A program made the translations under genes and the position numbers. From Saccopteryx bilineata (taxonomy: Eukaryota; Chordata; Mammalia; Chiroptera; Emballonuridae): a DNA stretch of 64,000 nt. Position 1 is the first letter of the stretch. Each line of letters opens with the position of its first letter. The notes under the pieces are model-generated. The model was not told the origin of the DNA. It made no database searches and was given only the letters and a program-made list of their open reading frames with translations. The DNA lies in assembly GCF_036850765.1 (NCBI RefSeq), contig NC_089491.1:87762740-87826739 (forward strand), in the 5' to 3' direction. This document shows, one piece after another, positions 10,111 to 21,787 of the stretch.

Positions 10111-12181
10111 TTCTAAAGGCAGAGATCTTACCCAATTGCTTATTAACCATGGATCGTGCCAGAAAAGAAAGAATCCCTTGTGTACCATGGACATCCACTA
10201 AAATGTAGCTGTGGAAAATCAGAAGTTTAGTTAATATGCACATTAAAATGCCTACAAAGTATACACTGAAATTTCTCTTTTTTTGGTATCAGTTTTTGCC
10301 ACTCTCTAAATCTGGCCCTATTTCAGCATCCAGATTTGTGGCTATTCTTGTTTTGGAAAAAAAAATTTTAATTTCTTAACTGGTTTGTGAATCTTTAAGG
10401 CTTTTAATGTAATGAGGAAATGTGTAATTATTATAAAAGATATATTCATTTTTTTATGATGTCACATTTCTAGTTGAATTTGTCATTGCTTTAACCTGTC
10501 TGTGAGAATGTAGTATCTATTATGGATTTTATATTTGCATTAAATAGGATGTTTTTTCTATACTCAGAAAATGTAAGCTAAACAAACACATTTTTTTTTT
10601 ATGAATGAATGATCTACCTATGGCTGAAAACATCCTTTGTCACTAATTCCATCACTATCATCATCTTCACTTCTACAAGAGCTTCCCATTCCCCTTTTTG
10701 AGGAACTGTGAAGCTTAAAAAGAGAGGATGCATATAAATGAGGCCTTCAGAAATTGTTGAAAAGAGAAATATTTAAAATGGTGCCTCTGAAACCTATTAC
10801 TATGTAACTGAACCAGCTGGTAACACAGCAAGGTGTATAAAATTACTTTGAGACTTCTCATTCTTTTTGTGAGGGTCCTATCATCTGGTTTCAGCTAGCA
10901 AATTCAAAGCTCTAAATGTGTTTCAAGTAAAAATTAAACATCCTATTTCTCTATCATAAAAAATACATGACTTTTGCTGGAGATTTATGTCAACCAAATG
11001 AGCATACTAATCTCCAAGCTTGAAAAGAGATTTTTGGTATAGTGAATGATTTTTTTTCCAAGAAGGAAGGAAAAAGCTATGGAAATAACACTTTGGGGGT
11101 TAGGCACTATGAAAGGCATTTTCTGTTTTAGTGTTCAAAGGAGCCTTTGAGTTAGTCAGTATTTCTTGCAATTATATACTTAAGAAAAAGACCCACTCAA
11201 CATCATTTAACAAAGATTATTTTTGTATACCTATTACTTGTCAGGCACTGTGCAAGGCACTCAACATAAACCGTGTATATCTTGATTTACTTGATAGGTA
11301 TAGATGCTCTATAAATATAATTATTATCAATACTAGAGAAGACATCATTAAATAAATAATTACTGTAAATGTCCTATATTAGAGAAGTACAGTATGTTAT
11401 GACAGCTACAAATAAGATTGCCCAACCAGTTTTTCTTTCTTGTTTTATGTGTGTGTGCAAATGACCAGAAAAGAGGAAGAAAATATTTCAGAAAAGTCCC
11501 CACAAAGTATGGACTGACTGAGTCAAAGCTCACCACTGAAAACATATATGAATTAGTTTGCCACAGAGGCAGGTAAGTGTGATTGAGCCAAAAGATTTGA
11601 ATAGTTGAAAATGAAAGCAAGGTACATTAAAAAAAAAGTGAAATGAATGATGCGTAGAGAAGTAGGTGTGAACAAGTCACACAGGGACCATCACCAGTGC
11701 TTTGTAAGCCATGTTACAAATATTTCCTATAATCCTAAAAGACATGAAGCTTTTAGGAGATTTTGAGGAGAAATGACAGGAAGAAATTTTTATTGGTGGA
11801 GTATGGAAACATTGAAATAAGATCATATTGTCAGAGCCACATCCCTTCTCTCATACCCCATCCCTAAATATTTTACAAAATTTCAGAAAAAGATTGAAAA
11901 TATCTTTTTATTCTGGCTTCAGCTTTAGTATCTTTTTAAAAATGGATCACTTTCTGCATTATAAGTAGTTATATATACCTCTTATAATATGACTCTGAAC
12001 TTAAGAAAATATTCAAAACAATGAAAAAGCTTAATATTATGTAATGTTTTCCTGAATTTAGAAAATGAAGGAAATGTTGCTAGAATTAATTGCACCCTAA
12101 AAATAAAGAAAATGTGTAAAGAAATTAAAAACCTTCAACTTAAGATAATACATTTCTTTAAAAATATTTTAAGTACAAATG
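10111..12181. other. No gene recognised; MIR-like scrap only
   Basis: AT-rich, unique-looking sequence. The only recognisable text is MIR/L2-like, around 11,195-11,330 ('TTACTTGTCAGGCACTGTGC'). Confidence 0.5.
11195..11330 (+). mobile_element. MIR/L2-like ancient repeat fragment
   Basis: 'CATTTAACAAAGATTATT...CCTATTACTTGTCAGGCACTGTGCAAGGCAC' follows the well-known 'tactatgtgccaggcactgtgct' core of mammalian MIR/L2 3' regions. Highly diverged. Confidence 0.5.
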
Positions 12182-12196
12182 GGTAGTTGCTATTTA

Positions 12197-12592
12197 TTTA
12201 TTTATTTTTCTTGTTCTTCTTTTTTTTCTTTTTTTGCATTTTTCTGAAGTGAGAAGCAGGGAGGCAGAGAGACAAACTCCTGCATGCACCTGACTGGGAT
12301 CCACCCAGCATGCCCACCAGGGGGTGATGCTCTGCCCATCTGGAGCTTTACTCTGTTGCAACTTGAGCCATTCTAGAGCCTGAGGCAGAGGCCATGGAGC
12401 CATCATTAGCACCTGGGCCAACCTTGCTCCAATGGAGCCCTGGCTGCAGGAGGGGAAGAGACAGAGAGGAAGGAGAGGGGAAGGGTGTAGAAGCAGATGG
12501 GCACTTCTCCTGTGTGCCCTGGCCAGGAATTGAACCCAGGACTCCCATATGCCGAGCTGATGCTCTTCTGCTGAGTTAGCCAGCCAGGGCTA
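12197..12592 (-). mobile_element. tRNA-derived bat SINE, type A, with 15-bp target duplication
   Basis: Complete antisense copy. The pol III head is at the right (GCTGAGTTAGCCAGCCAGGGC), with a GA-rich middle and a 'GCCCACCAGGGGGTGATGC' block. A 'TTTTTCTGAAGTGAGAAGC' block precedes the T-rich tail. GGTAGTTGCTATTTA occurs at 12,182-12,196 and again at 12,593-12,607. Confidence 0.95.
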
Positions 12593-12607
12593 GGTAGTTG
12601 CTATTTA

Positions 12608-15235
12608 AACACAGCTCTTTGCTATTGTTTAAAGCTATATCCTTTAAGCAACCATTGAACTAGATACAGAATTTAGATTCAACATAGCATAATGAATGTA
12701 TCATTATGTAGTATAATTGCAAAAAGTTTAAGAGATTAACTATTTAAATGAAAAAGCAATCTAGAAGAATAATTTGGTCAGCTCCATAAGGAATTAACTG
12801 ATATGAATCACAGAAGTTTGCAAAACAAATTACTCACGACAATGATGATACTAATACCAACCCTCATGCTACAACTTATTAATTAAATCACTAGCTAGGT
12901 AGAGCAGTACATATCTCAAAGAAATCCAGTAAACTCACTGACTGTTTAATTTGATAGAAAAAAAATCAATATCTTGAATAATTTTATGTACACTTGCTTG
13001 TCTTTTCCTTTCTTCAGAGGTCTAGAGTTTGTTCAAAAAAGGTTTTGAATAAATTATTTTTTTTATTCAAAAAATATAGCTCACTTTTATTATAAAGAAA
13101 ACTTTTTCTATTATTATTGTTTTTCTTTCATCTGGACTTGGTCTTTATAGCAGTTTTACAAATTAAAGATGAATGCAAATTTCCACAATAGCACTGCTGT
13201 TGACATTATGTGACTCATTTGATATGAACAAATAAATAATTTTTAAAACCCTACATTTTTGACAATCAGTTTATCTGAAATCAGCTTTTTGTTCTACCCT
13301 GCTTTTCTGGCTAAATTGGGATATCTATAATTATTAACTGAACTACTCCCCTGGCAATATCTCATCTCTATAATTAAGTGAGGATTTGGCTGGTAAAATG
13401 CCACATCTTAATCTACCCCCCAAAATAACATCAACTTTCAAATAATCATCAGTAGAGGCTGATGAGTTTCTCTTAGAATGTGCCTCTTAATCACTTTGTT
13501 TCCAGAGTGGAATCTTAAAAGAAACAAGACTAATAATGAAGTCCTGGTTTTCTGATCCAGAATCAAGTCGGAAAAGACAGGTCTCCGTCAGAAGGGCTAG
13601 TCATAACAAATGAAGTATAATGAAGGGCCTTAGTTCACTCACTGGCACAAATGAAGAGATGTTCAGAATACTTAAAGACATAGTTTGTTTACTATAGAAA
13701 AATATCCTTGAAGAATTTTAGTACTGGGCAAAAAATAAAACTGAAGAAAAAGTGGTTAATGCCAGTCAAAGTTTGTAATTAATTAATTTACACCAATATC
13801 TTTTCAAAATGAGCTGGAAGCAGTTTTAGCCAATCTCTAACTACTGCCATTAGAATATAATTGTCGAACAGGACTGTTCTCACTGTTCTCTAATTGAATG
13901 AGCCTAATGTGGGGCCTAGAAAATAGAAAGTTCTGAATGAATATTGTTAGATGAATGACAATTCCATTAGCCTTTGTAAAATGTCCTCTAAAGCATTCTA
14001 TGTCAATATCTTCTCCATCTCATTCAGACAAAGCATAGAGGAAAGAGAGAAACTGTTCAACAAACAGAAAGTCCCCATTGCATTTAACACCATCGCTTTT
14101 GGTTACTGAATAGACTGTTAATTCCCCTCCCCCTAAAAAAAACAGTCTTAACATGGATAGAGCTATTTCATTTTTTTCCTGAGCAGCTCAGTGCCATTCC
14201 ATAATAGATTTATTAGAACATTATAAATAATTTAGACTGAAGTTGTATATTTTGAGCTGTCAATAATCTTTCTGAATTTTGGACAGCAGGAAAAATGAAA
14301 TAATTTATAAAAAATTTTGAAATATAGTTCTCTTGTCTTTTAAGTATTTACAGTCAGATGTTTACACTATAGTAGGAGAGGCAGCTGTATAGTGGTAATG
14401 AGCATTCCAGAATCAGGCTTATAGAAGCTACAATCTCACCTAGACTATTTGTTGAAAAATTTATCCTTTTAAAAGATCAGATTTCCACTTACAAAATTGA
14501 AAAAACACTAAAAGAATATAACGTATAAGTGTATTACAGCAGAAAATATTGTCCATGACTTACTACTAAATGAAAAGAAAGCACATCTCAGGAGATATGA
14601 GTCTTTTGTAAAATGATACCTATGTGTTTTTTAAAAGGGCCTGGAAATACAAACACTAAACTATTAATTCTAATTAATTCTGACAAATTAAAAAGCAGAA
14701 ATAAAGGGAGAGGTAATTTTACTTTTATTTTGAAATGTATTTTTTTTAAGTGTACCTTTATAATAAAAATTATAAAAAATAAGATGTGTTTTACAAGCTT
14801 GTTTTGAGGAATAAATGAAATAATGTTGATAGGCTTTAAGCTACCCATCAGTTAAAAACAAATATTAAATACTTAAATGACAATTTTGTTGATTCATATT
14901 GTTTCATTATTTTTCTATACTAATACAATCACTATATGCATGAATTAATAAACATTAATTAATATATAACCATAACACGCAATTAATGCACTATAAAGCT
15001 CCACTGTCTCCTATACTGGCAGAAATTCAGACTGCATCTACAGGAACCAAAGTGATAGGTTGATAAAGAATACATAATATAGAGTAAATAAGGATATACT
15101 TGTCCCTTACAAAACCATCACATCCTCCTGGCATATCTGTATCCATTTGAGCATATTAGGACAGGTTCTGATAGGTTTGATTTCTTTCACAGGTATAAAG
15201 AACACAAAACCACAAAAAAAGTAAAATTAACAAAG
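12608..15235. other. No gene recognised
   Basis: Long stretch without readable coding or young repeat content. Around 13,850-13,970 there is faint MIR/L2-like text ('GGGCCTAGAAAATAGAAAG...GAATGAATATTGTTAGATGAATGA'). Confidence 0.5.
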
Positions 15236-15250
15236 AAAATATTGTGTCAA

Positions 15251-15572
15251 GCCTGACCAGGTGATGGCGCAGTGGATAGAGCATCAGACTGGGACCAAGA
15301 GGACCCAGGTTTGAAACCCTGAGGCACAGGCTCATCGGCTTGAGCACGGGGTTGCTGGCTTGAGCATGGATGGGATCATAAACAGGACCTCATGGTCACT
15401 GGCTTGAGCCCAAGGTCACTGGCTTGAGCAAGGGGTCACTCACTCTGCTGTAGCCCCTGGTCAAGGCACATATAAGAAAGCAATCAATGAACAACTAAGA
15501 TGCTGGAACGAAGAATTGACGCTTTTCATCTCTCTCCTTTCCTGTCTGTCTGTCCCTCTCTCTGACTCTCTC

Positions 15573-15603
<31 letters not shown>

Positions 15604-15606
15604 AAA
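15251..15606 (+). mobile_element. tRNA-derived bat SINE, type B, with target duplication
   Basis: It runs from GCCTGACCAGGTGATGGCG through repeated 'CACTGGCTTGAGC' phrases and 'GAAAGCAATCAATGAACAAC' to a pyrimidine tract and a 30-A tail. AAAATATTGTGTCAA before it and AAAATGCTGAGTCAA after it match at 13 of 15 bases. Confidence 0.92.
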
Positions 15607-15938
15607 GAAAATGCTGAGTCAAAATAAAATACCTTTTGTTTAACTTTAAAAAGACAGAGAACATTTTGTATAAGCCATTAGATGGCTTTTAGTGCAAAGT
15701 TAACACTATTACCTACCAAGTGTCGTCATCTTTTTTATACCATTGCTTTGAGAAACCATTCAGTAGTGCCCATGAGGACTGAATGAGTTAATTGGCTTTC
15801 CTGTGCCTATGTTGTACTGGGAAATAATTCAAGAGGTTGGAGACTTCTGATGCAGAAGACCATTTTTTATTTCTTTGCTTTACTCCTCTATTTTGTTTCC
15901 TTTGCTAATCTAAAAAAAATGTTACTTTTTTTTTTTTT

Positions 15939-16120
15939 GCCTCACCTGTGGTGGCGCAGTGGATAAAGCATCGACCTGGAAACACTGAGGTCACCACTTC
16001 GAAACCCTGGGCTTGCCTGGTCAAGGCACATATGGGAGTTGATGCTTCCTGCTACTCCCCCTCCTTCTCTCTCTCTATCCCTCCCTCTCTCTTCTCTAAA
16101 ATGAATAAATTTAAAAAAAT
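15939..16120 (+). mobile_element. Short tRNA-derived SINE, type C' ('GTGGTGGCGCAGTGGATAAAGC')
   Basis: The head GCCTCACCTGTGGTGGCGCAG and 'CCTGGGCTTGCCTGGTCAAG' are followed by 'GGGAGTTGATGCTTCC', a CT tract and an AATAAA-type tail. AAATGTTACTTTTTT precedes and follows the copy. Confidence 0.9.
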
Positions 16121-16794
16121 AAAATGTTACTTTTTTAATTAAGGAAAGTATCCTTTGGTATGTGGGTCGCTGAAATCATTTTTCTATCAAAAACTATTAT
16201 CTTGTCCAACTTATGAGAAATGCTGATGCTCACCCTTCCTTGGGTCTCATCTGAATTGTCGGTGCTGTTATGACTGTCATGCACACGCACTGGGATGTGT
16301 GTCACTAATATAAATGTATGTCTTTGACATAAATAATATTCATGGTCGAATTCTCTTCTATGATGTTTTTTATGACCAACAACCCTTCCACTAGGCAGAT
16401 CATCGCAACTCCTGCTTTTCAGTGAATCACGGGTGATAAAGAACTATGTGCTGCACAAACTGAACCCTCTTCCATGCGACATGAACAGCTTCAACATCAA
16501 TCATCCGCTACAGGTTTATCTGTCATGAACTGCAGCCAAAATACTCTGATGGTTAAGTTACGTCCTGCATCTTATGCTCCCCCTCAAAAAAAATCTTTTA
16601 TGGTTTTGAGTGAAAACTTTCCCTTCAATAGCTATTCTGCTCTAGTAACGGTTATGTGTTCTAATGAGACCGAATAGTTAGAGAGGGCTAGCAATGCCAA
16701 GTTCCTCAACTGTGGTTTATTTGGCAGCTTGTAAGCATCTATAATATAAAGGAAATATGAAGATAAAATGAATATATAAAATATCAAACCTTAA
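16121..16794. other. Unidentified segment, slightly CpG-retaining
   Basis: It holds more CpG and balanced composition than its AT-rich surroundings between about 16,160 and 16,680, with several short open frames. No family resemblance found. Could be a unique conserved non-coding block or an unrecognised repeat. Confidence 0.4.
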
Positions 16795-16985
16795 TAAGTG
16801 CTAGTCATTTACATGAATTAATTCATTTAATGCCCATGATATCTTGAGGAGACAGGTTTTATTACTAACTTCCTTTCACAATTTCACAGATAGGGCATTT
16901 AGGCTTAAAGAGAAAAGATAGCCAATCTCACACAGCCAATAATAATGGAGACAGTAGAGAATCCCAAGCTCCTGAATTTCACACG
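16795..16985 (+). mobile_element. MIR fragment
   Basis: 'GAATTAATTCATTTAATGCCCATGATATC', 'TTTCACAGATAGGGCATTTAGGC' and 'CTCACACAGCCAATAATAATGG' follow in order the MIR core ('attaactcatttaatcctcac', 'ttttacagatgaggaaactgaggc', 'tcacacagctagtaagtgg'). Confidence 0.75.
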
Positions 16986-17599
16986 TTTAATAAAATTATT
17001 GTTCAATTCAATATATAAGTCTTGTACTTTGTACAATGCATTTTGAGTGCTTTTGGAAATATGGACAGGCCAGGCACAACTCTGCCTTCAAGATGCTTAA
17101 AATACAACAAAAGAAACAGAGATATACATACAATAAGTAATAAGGGGTAAACCATGACAATTTCTAAAATGAAAGGTAAAAAATGTGAATTGGGAGGTAA
17201 GAAAAGTTTCATGCTAAAGAGTCTGAGCTGAAAATGGCATAGTAACTTCAGTAACTTAGACATGTATGGAGATATATAACGTTGTGATAACCAAGAAGCT
17301 CCCTGCACCATGTGCACACACATTCGAACTCAAACGAGGCCCCTCCTGGAAGGAAAAACAAATGTGCAGTCCCTGAAGAAAGCTTCACTCAGCAGGGCCT
17401 GGCTGGTCACCAACAGGGAAGCCCAGCTGCCTGGCCCTCAGCAATCCACTCTCTGTGAACAAACACTCTAGACCATCTGTGAATTTAGAAAAAAGAGGCA
17501 AAAACAGCATCAGCTCAGCCAAAAGCAAGAGCATCCAAAAATGAAAGTACAACCAATCTGTGCAAAAGGACATTTCATCAGGGAATCCAGCTTTTTAGT

Positions 17600-17780
17600 T
17601 CTAGGCTGACCTGCAGGTCAGCTCAGTTTAAACAAACACACATTTGTTGAGCCACTCCATGAGCCAGGGATAATAGAGAAGCTGAAAATACAGAGATAAA
17701 AAGGAAGATTTCTTGCCCTCTGAGAGCCCATAGTCTAGTGGAATCGACAAATGTACACACGAAGTGTACTCACAGTGCTC
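17600..17780. mobile_element. L2/MIR-like ancient repeat fragment
   Basis: 'CATTTGTTGAGCCACTCCATGAGCCAGG', then 'AAATACAGAGATAAAAAGG', 'TTGCCCTCTGAGAGCCCATAGTCTAG' match a common mammalian L2-type 3' region in order. Diverged. Confidence 0.5.
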
Positions 17781-17832
17781 TGCAAAAAGCATGACTGGGT
17801 CCAACCGGAGAGTCTAATAAGCTCTCCCAAAG

Positions 17833-17985
17833 CAGGGCTTCTCGAATGAAATAGCATCTACAGGTCACCTAGTAATAGCTATAGGCAGATTCTTGTCCTA
17901 TATACCCAAAGTGGGGCTTGGGATTCTACATTTCTAACAACTTTCCTTGTGAAGTAGAAGCTGTTGGTCTTAGAACCACATCCTG
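17833..17985 (+). mobile_element. MER5A-like hAT-Charlie MITE
   Basis: Text runs 'GGGCTTCTCGAATGAAATAGCATC...', 'GGATTCTACATTTCTAACAAC' and 'GCTGTTGGTCTTAGAACCACATCCTGA', the order and content of the placental MER5A consensus. Confidence 0.7.
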
Positions 17986-18225
17986 AATGTCAAGGTTAGA
18001 GGAGAACACCATGACTGACTGTGCTGTGATTGGTTAGACGAAGAAGCTGACAGAGGGTTACTGAGGAAGATCTGAGCAAAGGTAGACACACATATGCAAG
18101 CCAGGCAGTGATCTCTGGAGCTGAAAGAAATTCCCTCTTAGTAGAGCAAAGAGCATGAGCCTGAAGTGCCTAGAGAGATAGGCAGGAACCAGGTCTTAGC
18201 AAGAACACGCATTTTATCTATAGGT

Positions 18226-18405
18226 GGGTCAGTGATTCTTAATTTTTAAGTACTTAAAGTCACCTTGAGAGCTTGCTTATGATCCAGGTCACTGGACTCT
18301 GCCCCCACTAGATTCTGATTCTAAAGCCACTGGCACAGAAATGTGAATTGTTTATAACATCCTTCCCTAGGGGATTATTAAGCAGGTGATTAACAGACCA
18401 CACTT
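18226..18405 (+). mobile_element. Second MER5A-like hAT-Charlie MITE
   Basis: 'GTCAGTGATTCTTAATTTTTAAG', 'GATTCTGATTCTAAAG', 'AGACCACACTTGGAAAAATAC' follow MER5A in the same orientation as the copy about 240 bp upstream. Confidence 0.65.
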
Positions 18406-19510
18406 GGAAAAATACAGCACAGATGGTGGGCAGGACTGAAGAGTGTTAGCCAGAGAAATGAGATTTACTTTTTGGAAAGTCATTGTAGAGCTATTGGTTT
18501 GAAATAGAAGAGTTTGGAAATATTGAAACTAGTTAGAAACCTACTAAAATAATGCAATATAGTGAGACAGTCTGAAACAGCATTCAGAAAGAGGACACAT
18601 TTCAGAGACACATAGGGACGGAAATGTCGGAACATTCCAGCTGATTAAATGCAAGGTAGTAGGGCAGTAGAGTAACCTATGTGACCCCCAGCTTTTTGGA
18701 CTAAATGATTGACAAGATGATGAAGCCACCAACTGAAATAACGATAACAATGATCAATATTGGTTTAGGTGACAATGATGATAAATTTCAGTTTGGGGTA
18801 GCTGGCTCTTAAGCTTAAGTTTCAGAGGGTTAACCCAAAGTGAATAGACATCAGATAGTTGGCTATCTAAGACAGGAGCTCAGGAGAGAAATTAGGACTG
18901 GAAATCTCATTCAGAGTAAGAAATACCAAATCCATGGAGTTACCTGTCTCTTGCATCTCTCAAAGCTCAAGGTGAATGCCTACAATGACACTGGTAGAAC
19001 TTAAAGTTCTTGGTAATACACTTTAGTCCCTTTGTAAAGGAAACTCTTCTACAATTTTCAGCCACAAATAGCCTAGAGGAAATTAAACTGGAGTTTTAAT
19101 AGAAACCATTGAAGAGAGGCCTCTGGAAATCTGTGGATAAAAAAAAGATGCTACATCACTCAGAGGAATCACCATTTGAGGCAACATCTTCTCATAAAAA
19201 GTCAGGCAGTTTTGAAAGGGTGCAGATCCCAAGCCAGTATGTGACTCACTCTAAAAAGAATCTCATTACAAAACTGAAGAATGGGAATAGATGTTTAGGT
19301 ATGCAACCTAATGATCATCTGGCAGAAATAAATCAGCACAAGCTCTGTGCTAGTACACCCATTTATTCAATTAAGCTAATGCAGAGTAACTAATTCAAAC
19401 ACCACCCACTGCCATCAATCAATCATTTCGGTTTTCGGTTGAGCAGATAATATTATCAATAATGAGTTCATTCTTCTTTCAAAAGTGAAATCCATAATTT
19501 TGTTAAAGAT
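18406..19510. other. No feature recognised
   Basis: Unique-looking. A 94-codon plus-strand open frame at 19,109-19,393 is rich in Lys, Ser and His but shows no domain, signal or context supporting a gene. Confidence 0.5.
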
Positions 19511-19519
19511 TAGTAGAAA

Positions 19520-19890
19520 GCATAGGTTTTTTGTTTGTTTATTTTGTTTTATTTTTTTAAGTGAGAGGAAGGGAGATAGTGAGATAGACTTTCAAATGAG
19601 CCCCAACTGGGATCCACCCAGCAATCCTGTCTTGGGCTGATATTGGAATCAAGTGAGCTATTTTTAGTTCCTGAAGCTGACATACTAAGAGCAAGCCAGC
19701 TATCCTCAGCTTCTGGGCCAATGCTTGAACCAATCAAGATACTTACTGGCTGTGGGAGGGGAAGAGAAAAAAAGGGAAAGGGGGGGGGGAGAGGCAGATT
19801 GTCACTTATGTGGGCCCTGACTGTGAATCAAACCCGGAATGTCCATACACTGGGCCAATGTTCTATCCATTGAGTCAATTGGCAAGGGCC
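19520..19890 (-). mobile_element. tRNA-derived bat SINE, type A, old
   Basis: Antisense copy with T-rich tail at 19,530-19,560, 'GTGAGAGGAAGGGAGATAGTGAG', a G9 run in the purine-rich middle, and a worn head near 19,850-19,890. TAGTAGAAA at 19,511-19,519 and 19,891-19,899 is the likely target duplication. Confidence 0.85.
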
Positions 19891-20152
19891 TAGTAGAAAT
19901 TACAGTTTATACTTAATACAAACATGATTTTTGGTGTCCTAAAGAACTACTTATGCTTTAAAAATTTGGGGGTATAGTCATCTACATGAATATAAAAAAT
20001 TCCACTTTGATAAAAGAGGAAAACAGTTTTAAAGCAAGAAAAGATTAATTTCTCAATGCCTTCTCTAGGCTTTTTGTCACATGCAAAGTTGAAGCAGAGA
20101 GACTTCATCAGTAGCCTCAGTCCCTCTGTTCAACACTGAGTGACCATTAATA

Positions 20153-20750
20153 TACAGTGTGTCCGTAAAGTCATGGTGAACTTTTGACCAGTCACAGGAA
20201 AGCAACAAAAGATGATAGAAATGTGAAATCTGCACCAAATAAAAGGAAAACCCTCCCACTTTCTGTAGGATGATATGGCAGCATGTGCACACGAGCAGAT
20301 GACGTAACACTGTGTATACAGCGGAGCAGCCCACGGCCATGCCAGTCGAGATGTGGATGGTACAGAGGAAAGTTCAGTGTGTTTTGTGGCTCGCTAAATT
20401 TGATTCCGTGACCAAAGTGCAACATGAATATTGGCGCGTTTATAACAAAGCACCACCACATAGGAATAACATTACTCGGTGGGATAAGCAGTTGAAGGAA
20501 ACCGGCAGTTTGGTGGAGAAGCCCCGTTCTGGTAGGCCATCAGTCAGTGACGAGTCTGTAGAAGCTATACAGGATAGCCACCTAAGGAGCCCTTAAAAAT
20601 CTGTGTGTGAGCCCACATTGAATTGCACTGAATAGGTATGAAACTGGGAGAGTTTTCCTTTTATTTGGTGCAGATGTCACATTTCTATCGTCTTTTGTTG
20701 TTTTCCTGTGACCGGTCAAAAGTGCACCATGACTTTACAGACATACTGTA
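20153..20750 (+). mobile_element. Tc1/mariner-type element, internally deleted, ~110-bp TIRs
   Basis: The left end begins TACAGTGTGTCCGTAAAGTC. The right end finishes GACTTTACAGACATACTGTA, its reverse complement with few changes. The inverted similarity continues for about 110 bp (20,153-20,265 against 20,640-20,750), including 'AGCAACAAAAGATGATAGAA' against its reverse. TA flanks both ends (20,151-20,152 and 20,751-20,752). At 598 bp it is about half the size of an autonomous copy and keeps only the N-terminal part of a transposase gene. Confidence 0.9.
20312..20596 (+). pseudogene. Tc1/mariner transposase, N-terminal remnant (DNA-binding region)
   Basis: A 94-codon frame inside the 598-bp element. 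The middle carries a helix-turn-helix-like region ending in an 'IxRWxKQLKETGSLVEKPRSGRP' signature (about residues 50-72). This matches the paired-type DNA-binding domain and the GRP(R)-like linker of Tc1/mariner transposases. The frame stops just after, at TAA in 'AGGAGCCCTTAAAAATC', and the DDE catalytic domain is entirely absent. It could bind element ends in principle but cannot catalyse transposition. The start codon cannot be fixed: ATGs at 20,312 and 20,339 are both possible, the latter giving MPVEMWMVQRK. Confidence 0.8.
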
Positions 20751-20756
20751 TATATT

Positions 20757-21062
20757 CAGGATTCACCCAGCAAGCCCACTAGGGGCAATGCTTTGCTCAT
20801 CTGTGGCACTGCTCCATTGCTAAGAAACTGAGCTCTTAGTGCCTGAGGCAGAGGCCATGGAGTCATCCTCAGCACCTGAGGCCAACTCACTTCAATCAAG
20901 CCATGGCTGCAGGAGGGGAAGAGAGAGAGAGACAGAGAGAGAGAAGTGAGAGGGGATGGGGTGGAGAAGTAGATGGGCACTTCTCCTGTGTGCTTTGACT
21001 GGGAATCAAACCTGGGACATCTGTACACTGGGCTGATGCTCTACCACTGAGCCAACCAGCCA
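20757..21062 (-). mobile_element. tRNA-derived bat SINE, type A, lacking its 3' tail
   Basis: It starts abruptly at 'GGATTCACCCAGCAAGCCCAC', 7 bp after the mariner element, so the usual 'CTGAAG...' 3' block and T-rich tail are missing. The rest (GA-rich middle and tRNA-like head ending ACCAGCCATGG) is typical. I could not find the missing tail convincingly on the other side of the mariner copy. Confidence 0.85.
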
Positions 21063-21775
21063 TGGACAAGCATTTTCATATTAACCAAGCTACTTTCATG
21101 TGCTGAAACTGTATGCTGATGTTATAAATAATTTTGAAAAACTTGAGAAATAGATATTATTTTCAGTTAAAAACCCCACAAAATTGTATAAAAGAAATAA
21201 ATGCAATACACTAAAAAAAGCACAAACAATTTGAATGAAATATTGAAATGATATCTTGGTGTTGGCATTATGGTTTTTGGTTATTTTTTCCCTTGTTTGT
21301 TCTAGTTTGCTAAATAAAAAAATGCTAATTTTATAATCATAATATATAAAAAATCACACACAAAATAAGTCATTTCTGTTTGTATTTATCTCCTCTGTGA
21401 TTCTGTTCTGGGCCAGTTCTTTGATGACTTAGACACTGAAAGGTCAAATAAGTGATCAACAGAGAAGGAGTCACAGCAAATAACCAGGCATAGGTCTGGG
21501 TCAACACTAGAGGCAGAAAGGCCCAAGGCAGAGGAAGGAACCTGGGTTGTTGTCACCGTTCTCATTAGCTCTTCAGAAGATTCCTTATAACCTCTGTATA
21601 ATAACTGCTAAGGAGTTTCAGGTCACTTTGATGTCTCAAGCCAGCTTTTATTTTTTAATTATTAAATTTGTGGAGTAAAAGTCAATAGCACATAGAACAT
21701 CTGTTAAGTTGTTTTTTATAAAATGTGGTATATCATGTTATGTTCCTTTTGAAGAAAATCCTGCTTATATTTAAA
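21063..21775. other. No feature recognised
   Basis: AT-rich unique-looking sequence without supported genes. Confidence 0.5.
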
Positions 21776-21787
21776 ATATAACATCTG

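Noticed and set aside
19109..19393. 94-codon plus-strand frame
   Set aside because: No domain, splice context or homology recognised; length is within chance for this window.
20251..20650. Possibility that the mariner-like copy is an autonomous element
   Set aside because: Only about 370 bp lie between the inverted repeats; the catalytic DDE domain is missing.
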